A stretch of DNA of 33,234 nucleotides from Paludibacteraceae bacterium (lineage in GTDB: Bacteria > Bacteroidota > Bacteroidia > Bacteroidales > Paludibacteraceae), in NCBI GenBank assembly GCA_017525455.1, contig JAFXSS010000133.1, positions 1-33,234 on the forward strand. Direction: 5' to 3'. A program made the translations under genes and the position numbers. The notes beneath the pieces are model-generated. The model ran no database searches. It worked only from the letters and a program-made list of their open reading frames with translations, and was not told where the DNA came from. Numbering within the stretch: the stretch's first letter is position 1; each line of letters begins with the position of its first letter. Shown one piece after another: positions 1 through 6,379 of this stretch.

Positions 1-49
1 CCAGCTGAAACTGCTCATTAGGTCTATATAGTACTCTCTCATCTTTCAT
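1..49 (-). CDS. N-terminus of a divergent gene, possibly RhuM-family (partial)
   Basis: Reading leftward from an ATG at 49-47, an open frame of 16 codons (MKDERVLYRPNEQFQL) runs off the window edge. A good Bacteroidota promoter on the same strand lies about 75 bases upstream (129-159), giving a leader of normal length. The pattern of a charged start followed by hydrophobic-Y-x-P resembles my recollection of the N-termini of RhuM-like (KilA-N associated) proteins, which are often found in accessory or mobile regions. Sixteen residues are too few to assign a family, so the gene is supported mainly by promoter plus open frame, and the family name is a guess. Confidence 0.4.
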   Translation of the reverse strand, partial: MKDERVLYRPNEQFQL

Positions 50-128
50 CGTCAATAAACGTCTTTTATTATATCTTCATCTGTTTAACGTCAGTGAGTG
101 GTGGAGAGGTTCTAAACCTTTGTGGGTG

Positions 129-159
129 CAAAGGTACACAAAAATAATGATATTTGCAA
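129..159 (-). promoter_or_regulatory. Bacteroidota promoter for the leftward gene
   Basis: On the minus strand the -33 element TTG (159-157) is followed by 20 bases and then the -7 element TACCTTTG (136-129). Transcription would start near 120 and run left into the partial gene at 49. Confidence 0.7.
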
Positions 160-342
160 GAAAGGTTGTGATTTTTTTGCTATACGGGATGATAATTTGC
201 TGTTTTGCAGCGGCGGGACATCGCCGAGCACTAAACGGATGATACAGGCAGCTATCAGTAGTCAGAGATCAATAGGCGGCGGTCTCAATTGTAATTGTTA
301 AAAGACAATTTGCGAATATACGCAGCATTATTGAGCAATAAT

Positions 343-373
343 TTGCATAATTCAAAAGAATTTAGTAATTTTG
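343..373 (+). promoter_or_regulatory. Bacteroidota promoter for the SulP transporter
   Basis: TTG at 343-345 (preceded by T), a 20-base spacer, then TAATTTTG at 366-373, which matches TAnnTTTG fully. The expected start site near 380 gives a leader of about 38 bases before the ATG at 418. Confidence 0.8.
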
Positions 374-417
374 CTTGAATTTATCAATAAAGACCATCCA
401 TTAAGACAATTGACAGA

Positions 418-2145
418 ATGAATATTCATTATTCGGCAAAAGACGTATTCAAGCCTAAACTGTTTCATACATTGCGTAACTATAGCAAGGCACAGTTCGG
501 TCAGGATGCCCTGGCGGGAATCATTGTAGGTATAGTGGCTATCCCATTGGCGATAGCATTCGGTATATCTTCAGGCGTAGGACCGACGGAAGGATTGGTG
601 ACGGCAATCATTGCAGGTTTGCTGATATCCCTGTTCGGCGGCAGCAAGGTGCAGATTGGCGGTCCGACAGGCGCGTTCATCGTAATCATCTACGGCATAA
701 TCCAGCAATACGGTTTGGCGGGACTGATGATTGCCACAATCATGGCAGGCATACTGCTCGTGCTGATGGGTGTGGCGCATCTGGGATCGGTCATCAAGTT
801 TGTGCCCTACCCCGTGATTGTAGGATTCACAGCGGGTATAGCGTTGACGATCTTCTCCACGCAGATGAACGATTTCTTCGGTTTGGGATTGCAAGACGTG
901 CCGGCAAACTTCGTTGACAAGTGGATATACTACGCACAGCACTTCGACGTCAACTGGTGGACGCTGGGCGTAGGTCTGTTCTCACTCGCCGTATGCATCT
1001 GTATGCCGCTGCTGACCAAACGCATACCCGGCAGTTTGGCGGCAATCATTCTCGCCACCTTGGTTGTATGGCTGCTCAAGCGGTTTGCACCGGAGTCGTG
1101 GGGCGTAGGCAGTCTGCTGACTATCAGCGATCTGTACGAACTGCCGCATGGCATACCTGCGCCGCATATGCCTGCATTGGAGTTGGCGGAAGGTGAGTCG
1201 ATATTTACGCTGATTCAGAAACTGTTTCCCTCGGCATTTACCATAGCTATGTTAGGCGCTATCGAATCGTTGCTGTCGGCGATGGTGGCTGACGGTGTGA
1301 TTGGCGACAAGCATAACTCCAACACCGAGCTGATTGCCCAAGGTGTGGCGAACATCGTTGTGCCGTTCTTCGGCGGCATACCGGCTACCGGTGCCATAGC
1401 CCGTACGATGACAAACATCAACAACGGCGGACGTACACCCGTGGCGGGAATAATCCACGCCGTGGTGCTGTTGCTGGTGCTGCTTTTTCTCGGTGAGTTC
1501 GTAGGACTGATACCTATGTCCTGTTTGGCAGCTGTGTTGATCATGGTGGCATATTCGATGTCAGGCTGGAGGACGATAGCCGGACTGATCAAACATCCGA
1601 CGCGCGACCTGTGGGTGCTGCTCATCACGTTCTTCCTGACGGTAATCTTCGATTTGACCGTTGCTAACGAGGTAGGTATATTGCTCGCGCTGGTGCTGTT
1701 CCTGATGCGTACCAACGAGCAGACACATATCCGCACGTTCAACAAAGAGATCGATCCCAACGAAGATACGGATATCCAGCTTAACCTCGAGCACCTGACA
1801 ATCCCCGATGGCGTGGAGGTATATGAGATCGACGGTCCGTACTTCTTCGGCATAGCCAACCGCTTTGACGACATTATGAGTCACGTATCCGGCGAGAAGT
1901 GCCCTATACGTATCATCCGTATGCGTAAAGTGCCGTTCGTGGACTCAACCGCTATGCACAACCTTTCTATTCTCATCGAACGTTCGCACCGCGAAGGAAT
2001 GACGATCATCCTGTCAGGCGTGAAGACTCATGTGCTGCACCAGTTGCAGACCTACGGCATAGAGCAGGAGATGAATCCCGAAAATATCTGCCCGAATATT
2101 CACGAGGCGCTTAAGCGTGCCCGGGCACTGCTGGAGAACGGGTAA
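418..2145 (+). CDS. SulP-family inorganic anion transporter with STAS domain
   Basis: This is a 575-residue inner-membrane transporter of the SLC26/SulP family, which moves anions such as sulfate, bicarbonate or dicarboxylates. The substrate cannot be told from sequence. Residues about 25-425 form many hydrophobic segments beginning with the family-typical GIIVGIVAIPLAIAFGI stretch and the GGPTGAF motif. Residues about 462-570 are a cytoplasmic STAS domain with the VDSTAMH loop (Asp509-Ser510), the site that is phosphorylated in related anti-sigma antagonists. Length is normal for bacterial SulP proteins. The ATG follows the promoter at 343-373 directly and the gene appears monocistronic, since a separate promoter precedes dapB. 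Confidence 0.93.
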   Translation: MNIHYSAKDVFKPKLFHTLRNYSKAQFGQDALAGIIVGIVAIPLAIAFGISSGVGPTEGLVTAIIAGLLISLFGGSKVQIGGPTGAFIVIIYGIIQQYGLAGLMIATIMAGILLVLMGVAHLGSVIKFVPYPVIVGFTAGIALTIFSTQMNDFFGLGLQDVPANFVDKWIYYAQHFDVNWWTLGVGLFSLAVCICMPLLTKRIPGSLAAIILATLVVWLLKRFAPESWGVGSLLTISDLYELPHGIPAPHMPALELAEGESIFTLIQKLFPSAFTIAMLGAIESLLSAMVADGVIGDKHNSNTELIAQGVANIVVPFFGGIPATGAIARTMTNINNGGRTPVAGIIHAVVLLLVLLFLGEFVGLIPMSCLAAVLIMVAYSMSGWRTIAGLIKHPTRDLWVLLITFFLTVIFDLTVANEVGILLALVLFLMRTNEQTHIRTFNKEIDPNEDTDIQLNLEHLTIPDGVEVYEIDGPYFFGIANRFDDIMSHVSGEKCPIRIIRMRKVPFVDSTAMHNLSILIERSHREGMTIILSGVKTHVLHQLQTYGIEQEMNPENICPNIHEALKRARALLENG

Positions 2146-2165
2146 GCAGGTCTGACCCCATTTTT

Positions 2166-2214
2166 GTACTTCGAGGACACCGACATGCCTGACGGCATCC
2201 CACCTCGAAAGTAC
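2166..2214. repeat. Long imperfect hairpin after the SulP gene
   Basis: GTACTTCGAGG (2166-2176) pairs with CCTCGAAAGTAC (2203-2214), leaving one extra A. It encloses a second stem, ATGCC-TGAC-GGCAT (2185-2198). It starts 20 bases after the transporter stop codon, so it could stabilise or end that transcript, but no T-run follows on either strand and it is not a standard intrinsic terminator. Confidence 0.7.
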
Positions 2215-2236
2215 GGCGAGGCAATGCCGGGCATAA

Positions 2237-2374
2237 GCAACTTTTCCCGCAGAAAAATAATAACTATGTTATTCCTTTTTTAGTGCCGTAGCACCTGCTC
2301 TCATGCAAGCATGAGCAGGCACTTCTGCACTAAAAAATGCACTAAAGTGCAATTTTTCTGCGGGAAAGTTTGCA
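2237..2374. repeat. Cloverleaf-like branched inverted repeat
   Basis: An outer stem pairs TTTCCCGCAGAAAAAT (ending at 2258) with ATTTTTCTGCGGGAAA (starting at 2352), and weaker complementarity extends it outward to about 2237 and 2374. Three hairpins fill the inside almost without gaps: AATAAC-TAT-GTTATT (2259-2273); TTTTTTAGTGC/GCACTAAAAAA (2276-2286 with 2327-2337), which caps an inner stem around CATG-CAAG-CATG (2302-2313); and TGCAC-TAAA-GTGCA (2338-2351). The right outer arm runs into the dapB -33 box. It may be a mobile palindromic element, a cruciform or a structured RNA; the sequence does not decide. Confidence 0.75.
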
Positions 2375-2400
2375 AATGTGCATTTTTTTTTGTACCTTTG
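2369..2400 (+). promoter_or_regulatory. Bacteroidota promoter for dapB
   Basis: TTTG (2369-2372), a 20-base spacer, then TACCTTTG (2393-2400). Transcription should begin near 2406, which excludes the upstream ATG at 2370 and supports the dapB start at 2457. Confidence 0.85.
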
Positions 2401-2456
2401 TAGGCTTTTTGTGTGCGCATATATGTTCGCGCACGCTCGCACAATGCATTAACACA

Positions 2457-3248
2457 ATGAAAATAGCTCTTATCGGATACGGCAAAATGGGACGGATGAT
2501 CGAGTCCGTAGCCCTCTCACGCGGGCATGAGATCGTTTGTATCATTGATGCACAACCTATCCCTTGCCCCTCTCTGAACGGAAAGATAATATTTACTCCC
2601 GACAAAGGGTTTGCAAGCGAAGCTTTCCGCAGCGCGGATGTGGCAATCGAGTTCAGCTGTCCGCATGCAGCGGAACAGAATGTACGCAAAGCACTGGAGC
2701 TGGGCGTAGCCGTAGTTAGCGGCACGACAGGATGGGATGTGGAAGGGCTGAAAGCGGACCTCTCCCCGGCCCTCCCCTCAAGGGAGGGAGAAAAACGCAA
2801 AGTTGACCATCCGGGAGTGATATGGAGCAGCAACTACAGTGTGGGAGTGAACATATTGTTTGCCGTCAACAAGTATCTGGCACAGTTATTGCAACGAACA
2901 GGTGGGTACACACCGTTTATCACCGAGGTGCACCATGTGCATAAACTCGATGCGCCATCGGGCACAGCCAAGACTTTGGCGGAAGACATCTCCCCGACCC
3001 TCTTCTCAAAAGAGGGAGACAATACCCGTCTTAACGGGGAGTGTGGGGGAAATGTACCCATTACGTCAATACGCGAAGGCGAAGTGCCCGGCATACATGA
3101 GGTGCGATGGGAGAGCGAGGTGGATATACTCACGCTACGCCACGAAGCCAAGTCACGCCAAGGATTCGCGCTCGGCGCAGTGCTGGCGGCAGAGTGGCTA
3201 CGAGGCAAAACAGGATGGCACAGCATGGCAGAAGTCTTGAAGATTTGA
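2457..3248 (+). CDS. dapB: 4-hydroxy-tetrahydrodipicolinate reductase
   Basis: This cytoplasmic enzyme reduces the product of DapA with NAD(P)H in the diaminopimelate/lysine pathway, feeding peptidoglycan and lysine synthesis. The protein has 263 residues. The ATG at 2457 places the dinucleotide-binding motif GYGKMGR immediately at the N-terminus; the ATG at 2370 is upstream of the promoter and gives an unrelated leader. The SGTTGW motif and the catalytic HHVHKLDAPSGTA segment are intact, so it should be active. Two in-frame palindromic insertions add the similar peptides LSPALPSREGE (residues 102-112) and ISPTLFSKEGD (178-188). A third extra stretch near residues 35-50 may also be inserted. 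The stop codon lies inside an octamer tandem repeat that leads to lepB. Confidence 0.95.
   Translation: MKIALIGYGKMGRMIESVALSRGHEIVCIIDAQPIPCPSLNGKIIFTPDKGFASEAFRSADVAIEFSCPHAAEQNVRKALELGVAVVSGTTGWDVEGLKADLSPALPSREGEKRKVDHPGVIWSSNYSVGVNILFAVNKYLAQLLQRTGGYTPFITEVHHVHKLDAPSGTAKTLAEDISPTLFSKEGDNTRLNGECGGNVPITSIREGEVPGIHEVRWESEVDILTLRHEAKSRQGFALGAVLAAEWLRGKTGWHSMAEVLKI
2758..2791 (+). repeat. Palindromic element, copy 1, inside dapB
   Basis: The stem CCCTCCC (2770-2776) pairs with GGGAGGG (2782-2788) around the loop CTCAA. The 34-base unit matches copy 2 at 29 positions, and the stem differences are compensatory. It is translated in frame as LSPALPSREGE. A possible outer stem pairs CTCCCCGG (from 2762) with CCGGGAG (2811-2817), one base short. 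Confidence 0.75.
2986..3041 (+). repeat. Palindromic element, copy 2, inside dapB
   Basis: The stem CCCTCTT (2998-3004) pairs with AAGAGGG (3010-3016) around the same CTCAA loop as copy 1. A second hairpin CCCGT-CTTA-ACGGG (3025-3038) follows, and an alternative outer stem pairs CTCCCCG (2990-2996) with CGGGGAG (3035-3041). It is read in the same frame as copy 1, giving ISPTLFSKEGD. Confidence 0.75.
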
Positions 3249-3285
3249 AGATTTGAAGATTTGAAAATTTGAAGATTTGAAGATT
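3238..3285 (+). repeat. Six tandem octamers between dapB and lepB
   Basis: Six consecutive 8-base units TGAAGATT fill the junction; the fourth unit has one change (TGAAAATT). The array begins within the last codons of dapB, supplies its TGA stop, and ends eight bases before the lepB ATG. Because 8 is not a multiple of 3, the array carries stop codons in all three forward frames. Confidence 0.9.
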
Positions 3286-3292
3286 ATATATA

Positions 3293-4693
3293 ATGAAATC
3301 ATTTAACGAACGGATACGTGAAGTAACAACCGGCGGATGGGTGCGTGCAGGTATATGGTGCACGCTGTATATAGCATTTGTGATATGGGTAGCATGGCAG
3401 GACTGGAAAAGTCTGTGGTGGCTGTTGCTGCTGCCGCTGATTGCCGATGTGTTTACAACCAAATATATCCCTTGGAGCTGGTGGCGCAAGTACAAACCTG
3501 CCGAAAAAGGCGAACCCGAGAACCCGCAGGCCAATAGTCTGCTCTACACCATCTGTTCGTGGATAGATGCCATCGTGTTTGCGCTGGTGGCGGTATATTT
3601 TATCAACATCTATATCTTCCAGAACTATCAGATTCCTTCGTCCTCGCTAGAGAAATCATTGCGCGTGGGCGATTTCCTGTACGTATCGAAGATGGGTTAC
3701 GGTGCACGCGTGCCGCAAACGCCGCTGAGCATGCCGCTCGTGCAACACACCTTCCCCAACTGGCTGGGCGGCGGCAAGAGTTATCTGGACAACCCGCATT
3801 GGGAGTACAAGCGCCTGGCAGGCTGGAAAACACCGCAGAAAGGTGATATAGTAGTGTTTAACTTCCCTGCCGGTGACACCGTTTGCACCAAATATCAAAA
3901 CCCCGACTACTATACCCTGTGTTACTATCAGGGACGGGATGTTGTAAACCGACGCAAGGATGTTTTCGGCGATATAGTTGTACGTCCCGTTGACCGCCGT
4001 GAGAACTATGTCAAGCGTTGTGTAGCTACGCCGGGCGACTCGCTGATGATCGAGGACAATGTGATTTTCACCAAGTCACTTACCAACAACGGCAAACCGC
4101 AAATCGATTGGCAGCGCGAGCCGACGCACGAATTTGCACAACTCAACTACTTCATTCGGACCGACGGGCATGTGCTGACCAAGAGTTACCTGGACAAGAT
4201 CGGTATAAGTCTGGATGACCGCATACAAATAGAAGCCGGATTGTATCATTTCCCGCTCACGGAAGAGATGAAAGAGCAATTGGAAAAGAATCCGCATATT
4301 GTGAACATCATGCTTGAGCCTTCGCAGAACGGGGGTGCGGTATATCCGCTCGGACATAACGACTGGACACGCGACAACTACGGACCGATATATATCCCGC
4401 GCAAAGGCGACCGCGTGATGATCACCGAACAAAACTACTGGTTGTACAAGCGCATAGCCGATGCCTACGAGTTCCAACCTATACGAATCGGCGAGGAATA
4501 TACGTTCAAGATGGACTATTACTGGATGATGGGCGATAACCGCCATAACAGTGCCGACAGCCGCTATTGGGGATTCGTGCCCGAAGATCACATCGTAGGA
4601 CAGCCGATATTTGTATGGCTGAGTATTGAGAAAGACAAGCCCTGGGGCAAAGGACATATACGATGGAACAGACTTGGCTTGAAAGCCGAATAA
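3293..4693 (+). CDS. lepB: Signal peptidase I (long Bacteroidota form)
   Basis: This membrane protease removes signal peptides from exported proteins on the periplasmic face. The protein has 466 residues, the long form usual in Bacteroidota. Hydrophobic segments lie at about residues 18-55 and 85-110. The catalytic serine is Ser118 in QIPSSSLEKSL, aligned to the enterobacterial PSGSMMPTL motif. The general-base lysine is Lys241 in ENYVKRCVATPGDSL. The C-terminal MMGDNRHNSADSRYWG box closes the fold. A large insertion separates the lysine and GDNR regions, as in relatives. The ATG at 3293 is the first after the octamer array and is preceded by an AT-rich stretch. It probably shares the dapB transcript. 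Confidence 0.93.
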   Translation: MKSFNERIREVTTGGWVRAGIWCTLYIAFVIWVAWQDWKSLWWLLLLPLIADVFTTKYIPWSWWRKYKPAEKGEPENPQANSLLYTICSWIDAIVFALVAVYFINIYIFQNYQIPSSSLEKSLRVGDFLYVSKMGYGARVPQTPLSMPLVQHTFPNWLGGGKSYLDNPHWEYKRLAGWKTPQKGDIVVFNFPAGDTVCTKYQNPDYYTLCYYQGRDVVNRRKDVFGDIVVRPVDRRENYVKRCVATPGDSLMIEDNVIFTKSLTNNGKPQIDWQREPTHEFAQLNYFIRTDGHVLTKSYLDKIGISLDDRIQIEAGLYHFPLTEEMKEQLEKNPHIVNIMLEPSQNGGAVYPLGHNDWTRDNYGPIYIPRKGDRVMITEQNYWLYKRIADAYEFQPIRIGEEYTFKMDYYWMMGDNRHNSADSRYWGFVPEDHIVGQPIFVWLSIEKDKPWGKGHIRWNRLGLKAE

Positions 4694-4695
4694 AA

Positions 4696-4735
4696 GACCC
4701 CACTCCTTCCCTTCCCGCAAAAGGGAGAGAGTAAT
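4696..4735 (+). repeat. Possible third palindromic element, intergenic
   Basis: In the lepB-WbqC gap, CCCTT and AAGGG flank a CCCGCAA-type loop, with CT-rich sequence before and AG-rich sequence after. It resembles the two dapB elements in composition and layout but is more diverged, so membership in the family is likely rather than certain. Confidence 0.45.
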
Positions 4736-4747
4736 CAGTCAGCATAT

Positions 4748-5275
4748 ATGACAGTGCTGCCAACGACATATTTGGGACCTGAGGCGTGGTACAAAGCGTA
4801 CTTTGCTGCCAAGCGTGCAAACGAACAGGTACTGGTTGAAGTGCAGGAGTCGTTTGTCAAACAAACCTGCCGCAACCGCTGCCTCATTCACGATGCACAA
4901 GGGCATGAAGTTATACTGACCGTGCCGGTGCTGAAGGTGGAACACAAGCAGTTGACCCGCGACGTACAGATTAGTTATCAGCAGCACTGGCAACACCAGC
5001 ACTGGATGGCACTGCGTAGCGCCTATGGCAAGTCGCCGTACTGGGACTATTATGCCGACTACTTCGCGCCGTTCTATCAGATGGAAACGAAGTGGTTGAT
5101 TGATCTGAATGACGGATTGCACGACGTTATAATGCGTCTGCTACGCAATAAACCGGACGAACCGCTTGCACGGCCGGTACATACAACTACATTTATGCAA
5201 GCAAACTTAGAGCAGTATTGGGGAGACGGCACAAGCATCCTCGACTCGCTCATGGATAATGGACCGATAGAATGA
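4748..5275 (+). CDS. WbqC-family protein
   Basis: This 175-residue soluble protein resembles the WbqC-like family, named after a gene of an O-antigen cluster and without a firmly established reaction. Supporting features are the early LGPEAWYKAYFAA segment, the aromatic YGKSPYWDYYADYFAPFY stretch near residues 95-115 and the overall length, slightly short for the family. No signal peptide or membrane segment is seen. Its stop overlaps the next gene's start (ATGA at 5272-5275), so the two are translationally coupled. The adjoining aminotransferase would be consistent with a small-molecule or sugar-modification role, but that is inference. Confidence 0.8.
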   Translation: MTVLPTTYLGPEAWYKAYFAAKRANEQVLVEVQESFVKQTCRNRCLIHDAQGHEVILTVPVLKVEHKQLTRDVQISYQQHWQHQHWMALRSAYGKSPYWDYYADYFAPFYQMETKWLIDLNDGLHDVIMRLLRNKPDEPLARPVHTTTFMQANLEQYWGDGTSILDSLMDNGPIE

Positions 5276-6285
5276 AAGATATTGATTGGACACACCTGAC
5301 ATTTTCGTACACGCCTACGGATTATATTGTCAGAAGTCATTATGCAAACGGCAGTTGGAGCAAACCGTACGCTACGGCAGACCCTACCGTTCCTTTGCAC
5401 GCAGCCGCAGCCGCGTTGCAGTACGCGCAACAGGCATTTGAGGGACTAAAAGCGTATCGTACCGTAGACGGCAAAGTGAGCATCTTCCGTCCGGAGATGA
5501 ACGCACAACGTATGCAGCAATCCGCCGAGGCAATGTATATGGCACCCGTACCGACGGATATGTTCATCGAAGCCTGCGAACTGGCAGTCAGGATGAACAT
5601 CGACTATCTGCCGCCGTACGAAACCGGGGCAACGCTGTATATACGCCCTATTCTGTTCGGTACGACACCTAAGGTTGGCGTCAGTCCGGCGCATGAGTTT
5701 GAGTTCTGCGTAGTAGTGACGCCTATCGGCCCGTACTTTCCCGCAGGGTTCGGCACAACGCCGTTCATCATCAACCGTCATGTGGACCGTGCCGCACCGC
5801 TGGGTACAGGCCAATGGAAAGTTGGCGGCAACTATGCCTCATCGTTCCGAGCCACCGAACCTGCGCACGAGCAAGGGATGGGTGTGCTGTTCCTGGATAG
5901 CGAGGAGCATAAGTATCTTGACGAATGCGGAGGTGCAAACATCTTCCTGGTGAAGCAGAACACATACGTCACACCTGCATCGCAGTCTATCCTGCCGAGT
6001 ATCATCAACGACAGTCTGATGACCCTGTGCGGTGATCTGGGCATACAGGTTGAGCGCAGAAAGATTGCTGTAGAAGAACTGGGCGAGTTTGAGGAAGCTG
6101 CATCCTGCGGCACAGGCGCGGCAATCTCGCCAATCTCGCGAATCATTGACCCGGATAGCGGAATCATATACGAATATGGCGAACGAGCAGGCAAAGTATG
6201 CGAACAACTGTACAAAGCCATACGCGATATTCAGTATGCGCGAGTACAAGATATACACCATTGGCGGCATTATGTAGATTTATGA
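5272..6285 (+). CDS. ilvE: Branched-chain amino acid aminotransferase
   Basis: This PLP-dependent fold-type IV aminotransferase of 337 residues interconverts leucine, isoleucine and valine with their 2-oxo acids. The early QQAFEGLKAYR segment and RPILFGT are typical of BCAT-type enzymes. The PLP lysine is Lys183 in GQWKVGGNYASSF, and the cofactor-binding EAASCGTGAAISPI segment lies near the C-terminus. It overlaps the WbqC-family gene by four bases (ATGA), which fixes the start. A D-amino acid or aminodeoxychorismate enzyme of the same fold is less likely given the KxGGNYA context. Confidence 0.92.
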   Translation: MKDIDWTHLTFSYTPTDYIVRSHYANGSWSKPYATADPTVPLHAAAAALQYAQQAFEGLKAYRTVDGKVSIFRPEMNAQRMQQSAEAMYMAPVPTDMFIEACELAVRMNIDYLPPYETGATLYIRPILFGTTPKVGVSPAHEFEFCVVVTPIGPYFPAGFGTTPFIINRHVDRAAPLGTGQWKVGGNYASSFRATEPAHEQGMGVLFLDSEEHKYLDECGGANIFLVKQNTYVTPASQSILPSIINDSLMTLCGDLGIQVERRKIAVEELGEFEEAASCGTGAAISPISRIIDPDSGIIYEYGERAGKVCEQLYKAIRDIQYARVQDIHHWRHYVDL

Positions 6286-6316
6286 TTTCTCTTGGCATCT
6301 TTGCGTTTTTCGTTCG

Positions 6317-6335
6317 GTCATTATGAACCAATGAC
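6317..6335. repeat. Small hairpin after ilvE
   Basis: GTCATT (6317-6322) and AATGAC (6330-6335) form a perfect 6-base stem around ATGAACC. It has no T-run, so it is at best an RNA-stability element. Confidence 0.4.
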
Positions 6336-6341
6336 ATTATT

Positions 6342-6373
6342 TGAAGATTTGAAAATTTGAATATTTTAAAATT
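6342..6373 (+). repeat. Octamer tandem repeats before the peptide transporter
   Basis: Four 8-base units decay from TGAAGATT through TGAAAATT and TGAATATT to TTAAAATT, ending six bases before the next ATG. This is the same unit as at 3238-3285. Confidence 0.75.
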
Positions 6374-6379
6374 ATAGTT

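Larger units (their letters stand above)
50..417. other. Divergent intergenic region
   Basis: This 368-base gap separates the leftward partial gene from the sulP-family gene. It holds one promoter for each direction (129-159 minus, 343-373 plus). Between them are a small hairpin, CGGCG-GGACAT-CGCCG (211-226), and an inverted repeat, AATTGT-TAAAAG-ACAATT (293-310), which ends 33 bases before the plus-strand -33 box and could be an operator. I see no other gene or RNA in it. Confidence 0.6.
2146..2456. other. Structured intergenic region between the SulP gene and dapB
   Basis: This 311-base gap is filled by three things: a long hairpin at 2166-2214, a branched inverted repeat at about 2237-2374, and the dapB promoter with its leader at 2369-2456. 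No credible gene is present on either strand; the frame opening at 2370 lies upstream of the transcript start. Confidence 0.7.

Noticed and set aside
2370-2456. Upstream extension of dapB starting at an ATG at 2370
   Set aside because: The ATG lies within the promoter, between the -33 and -7 boxes, and the added 29 residues are unlike any DapB N-terminus; the Rossmann motif begins right after the ATG at 2457.
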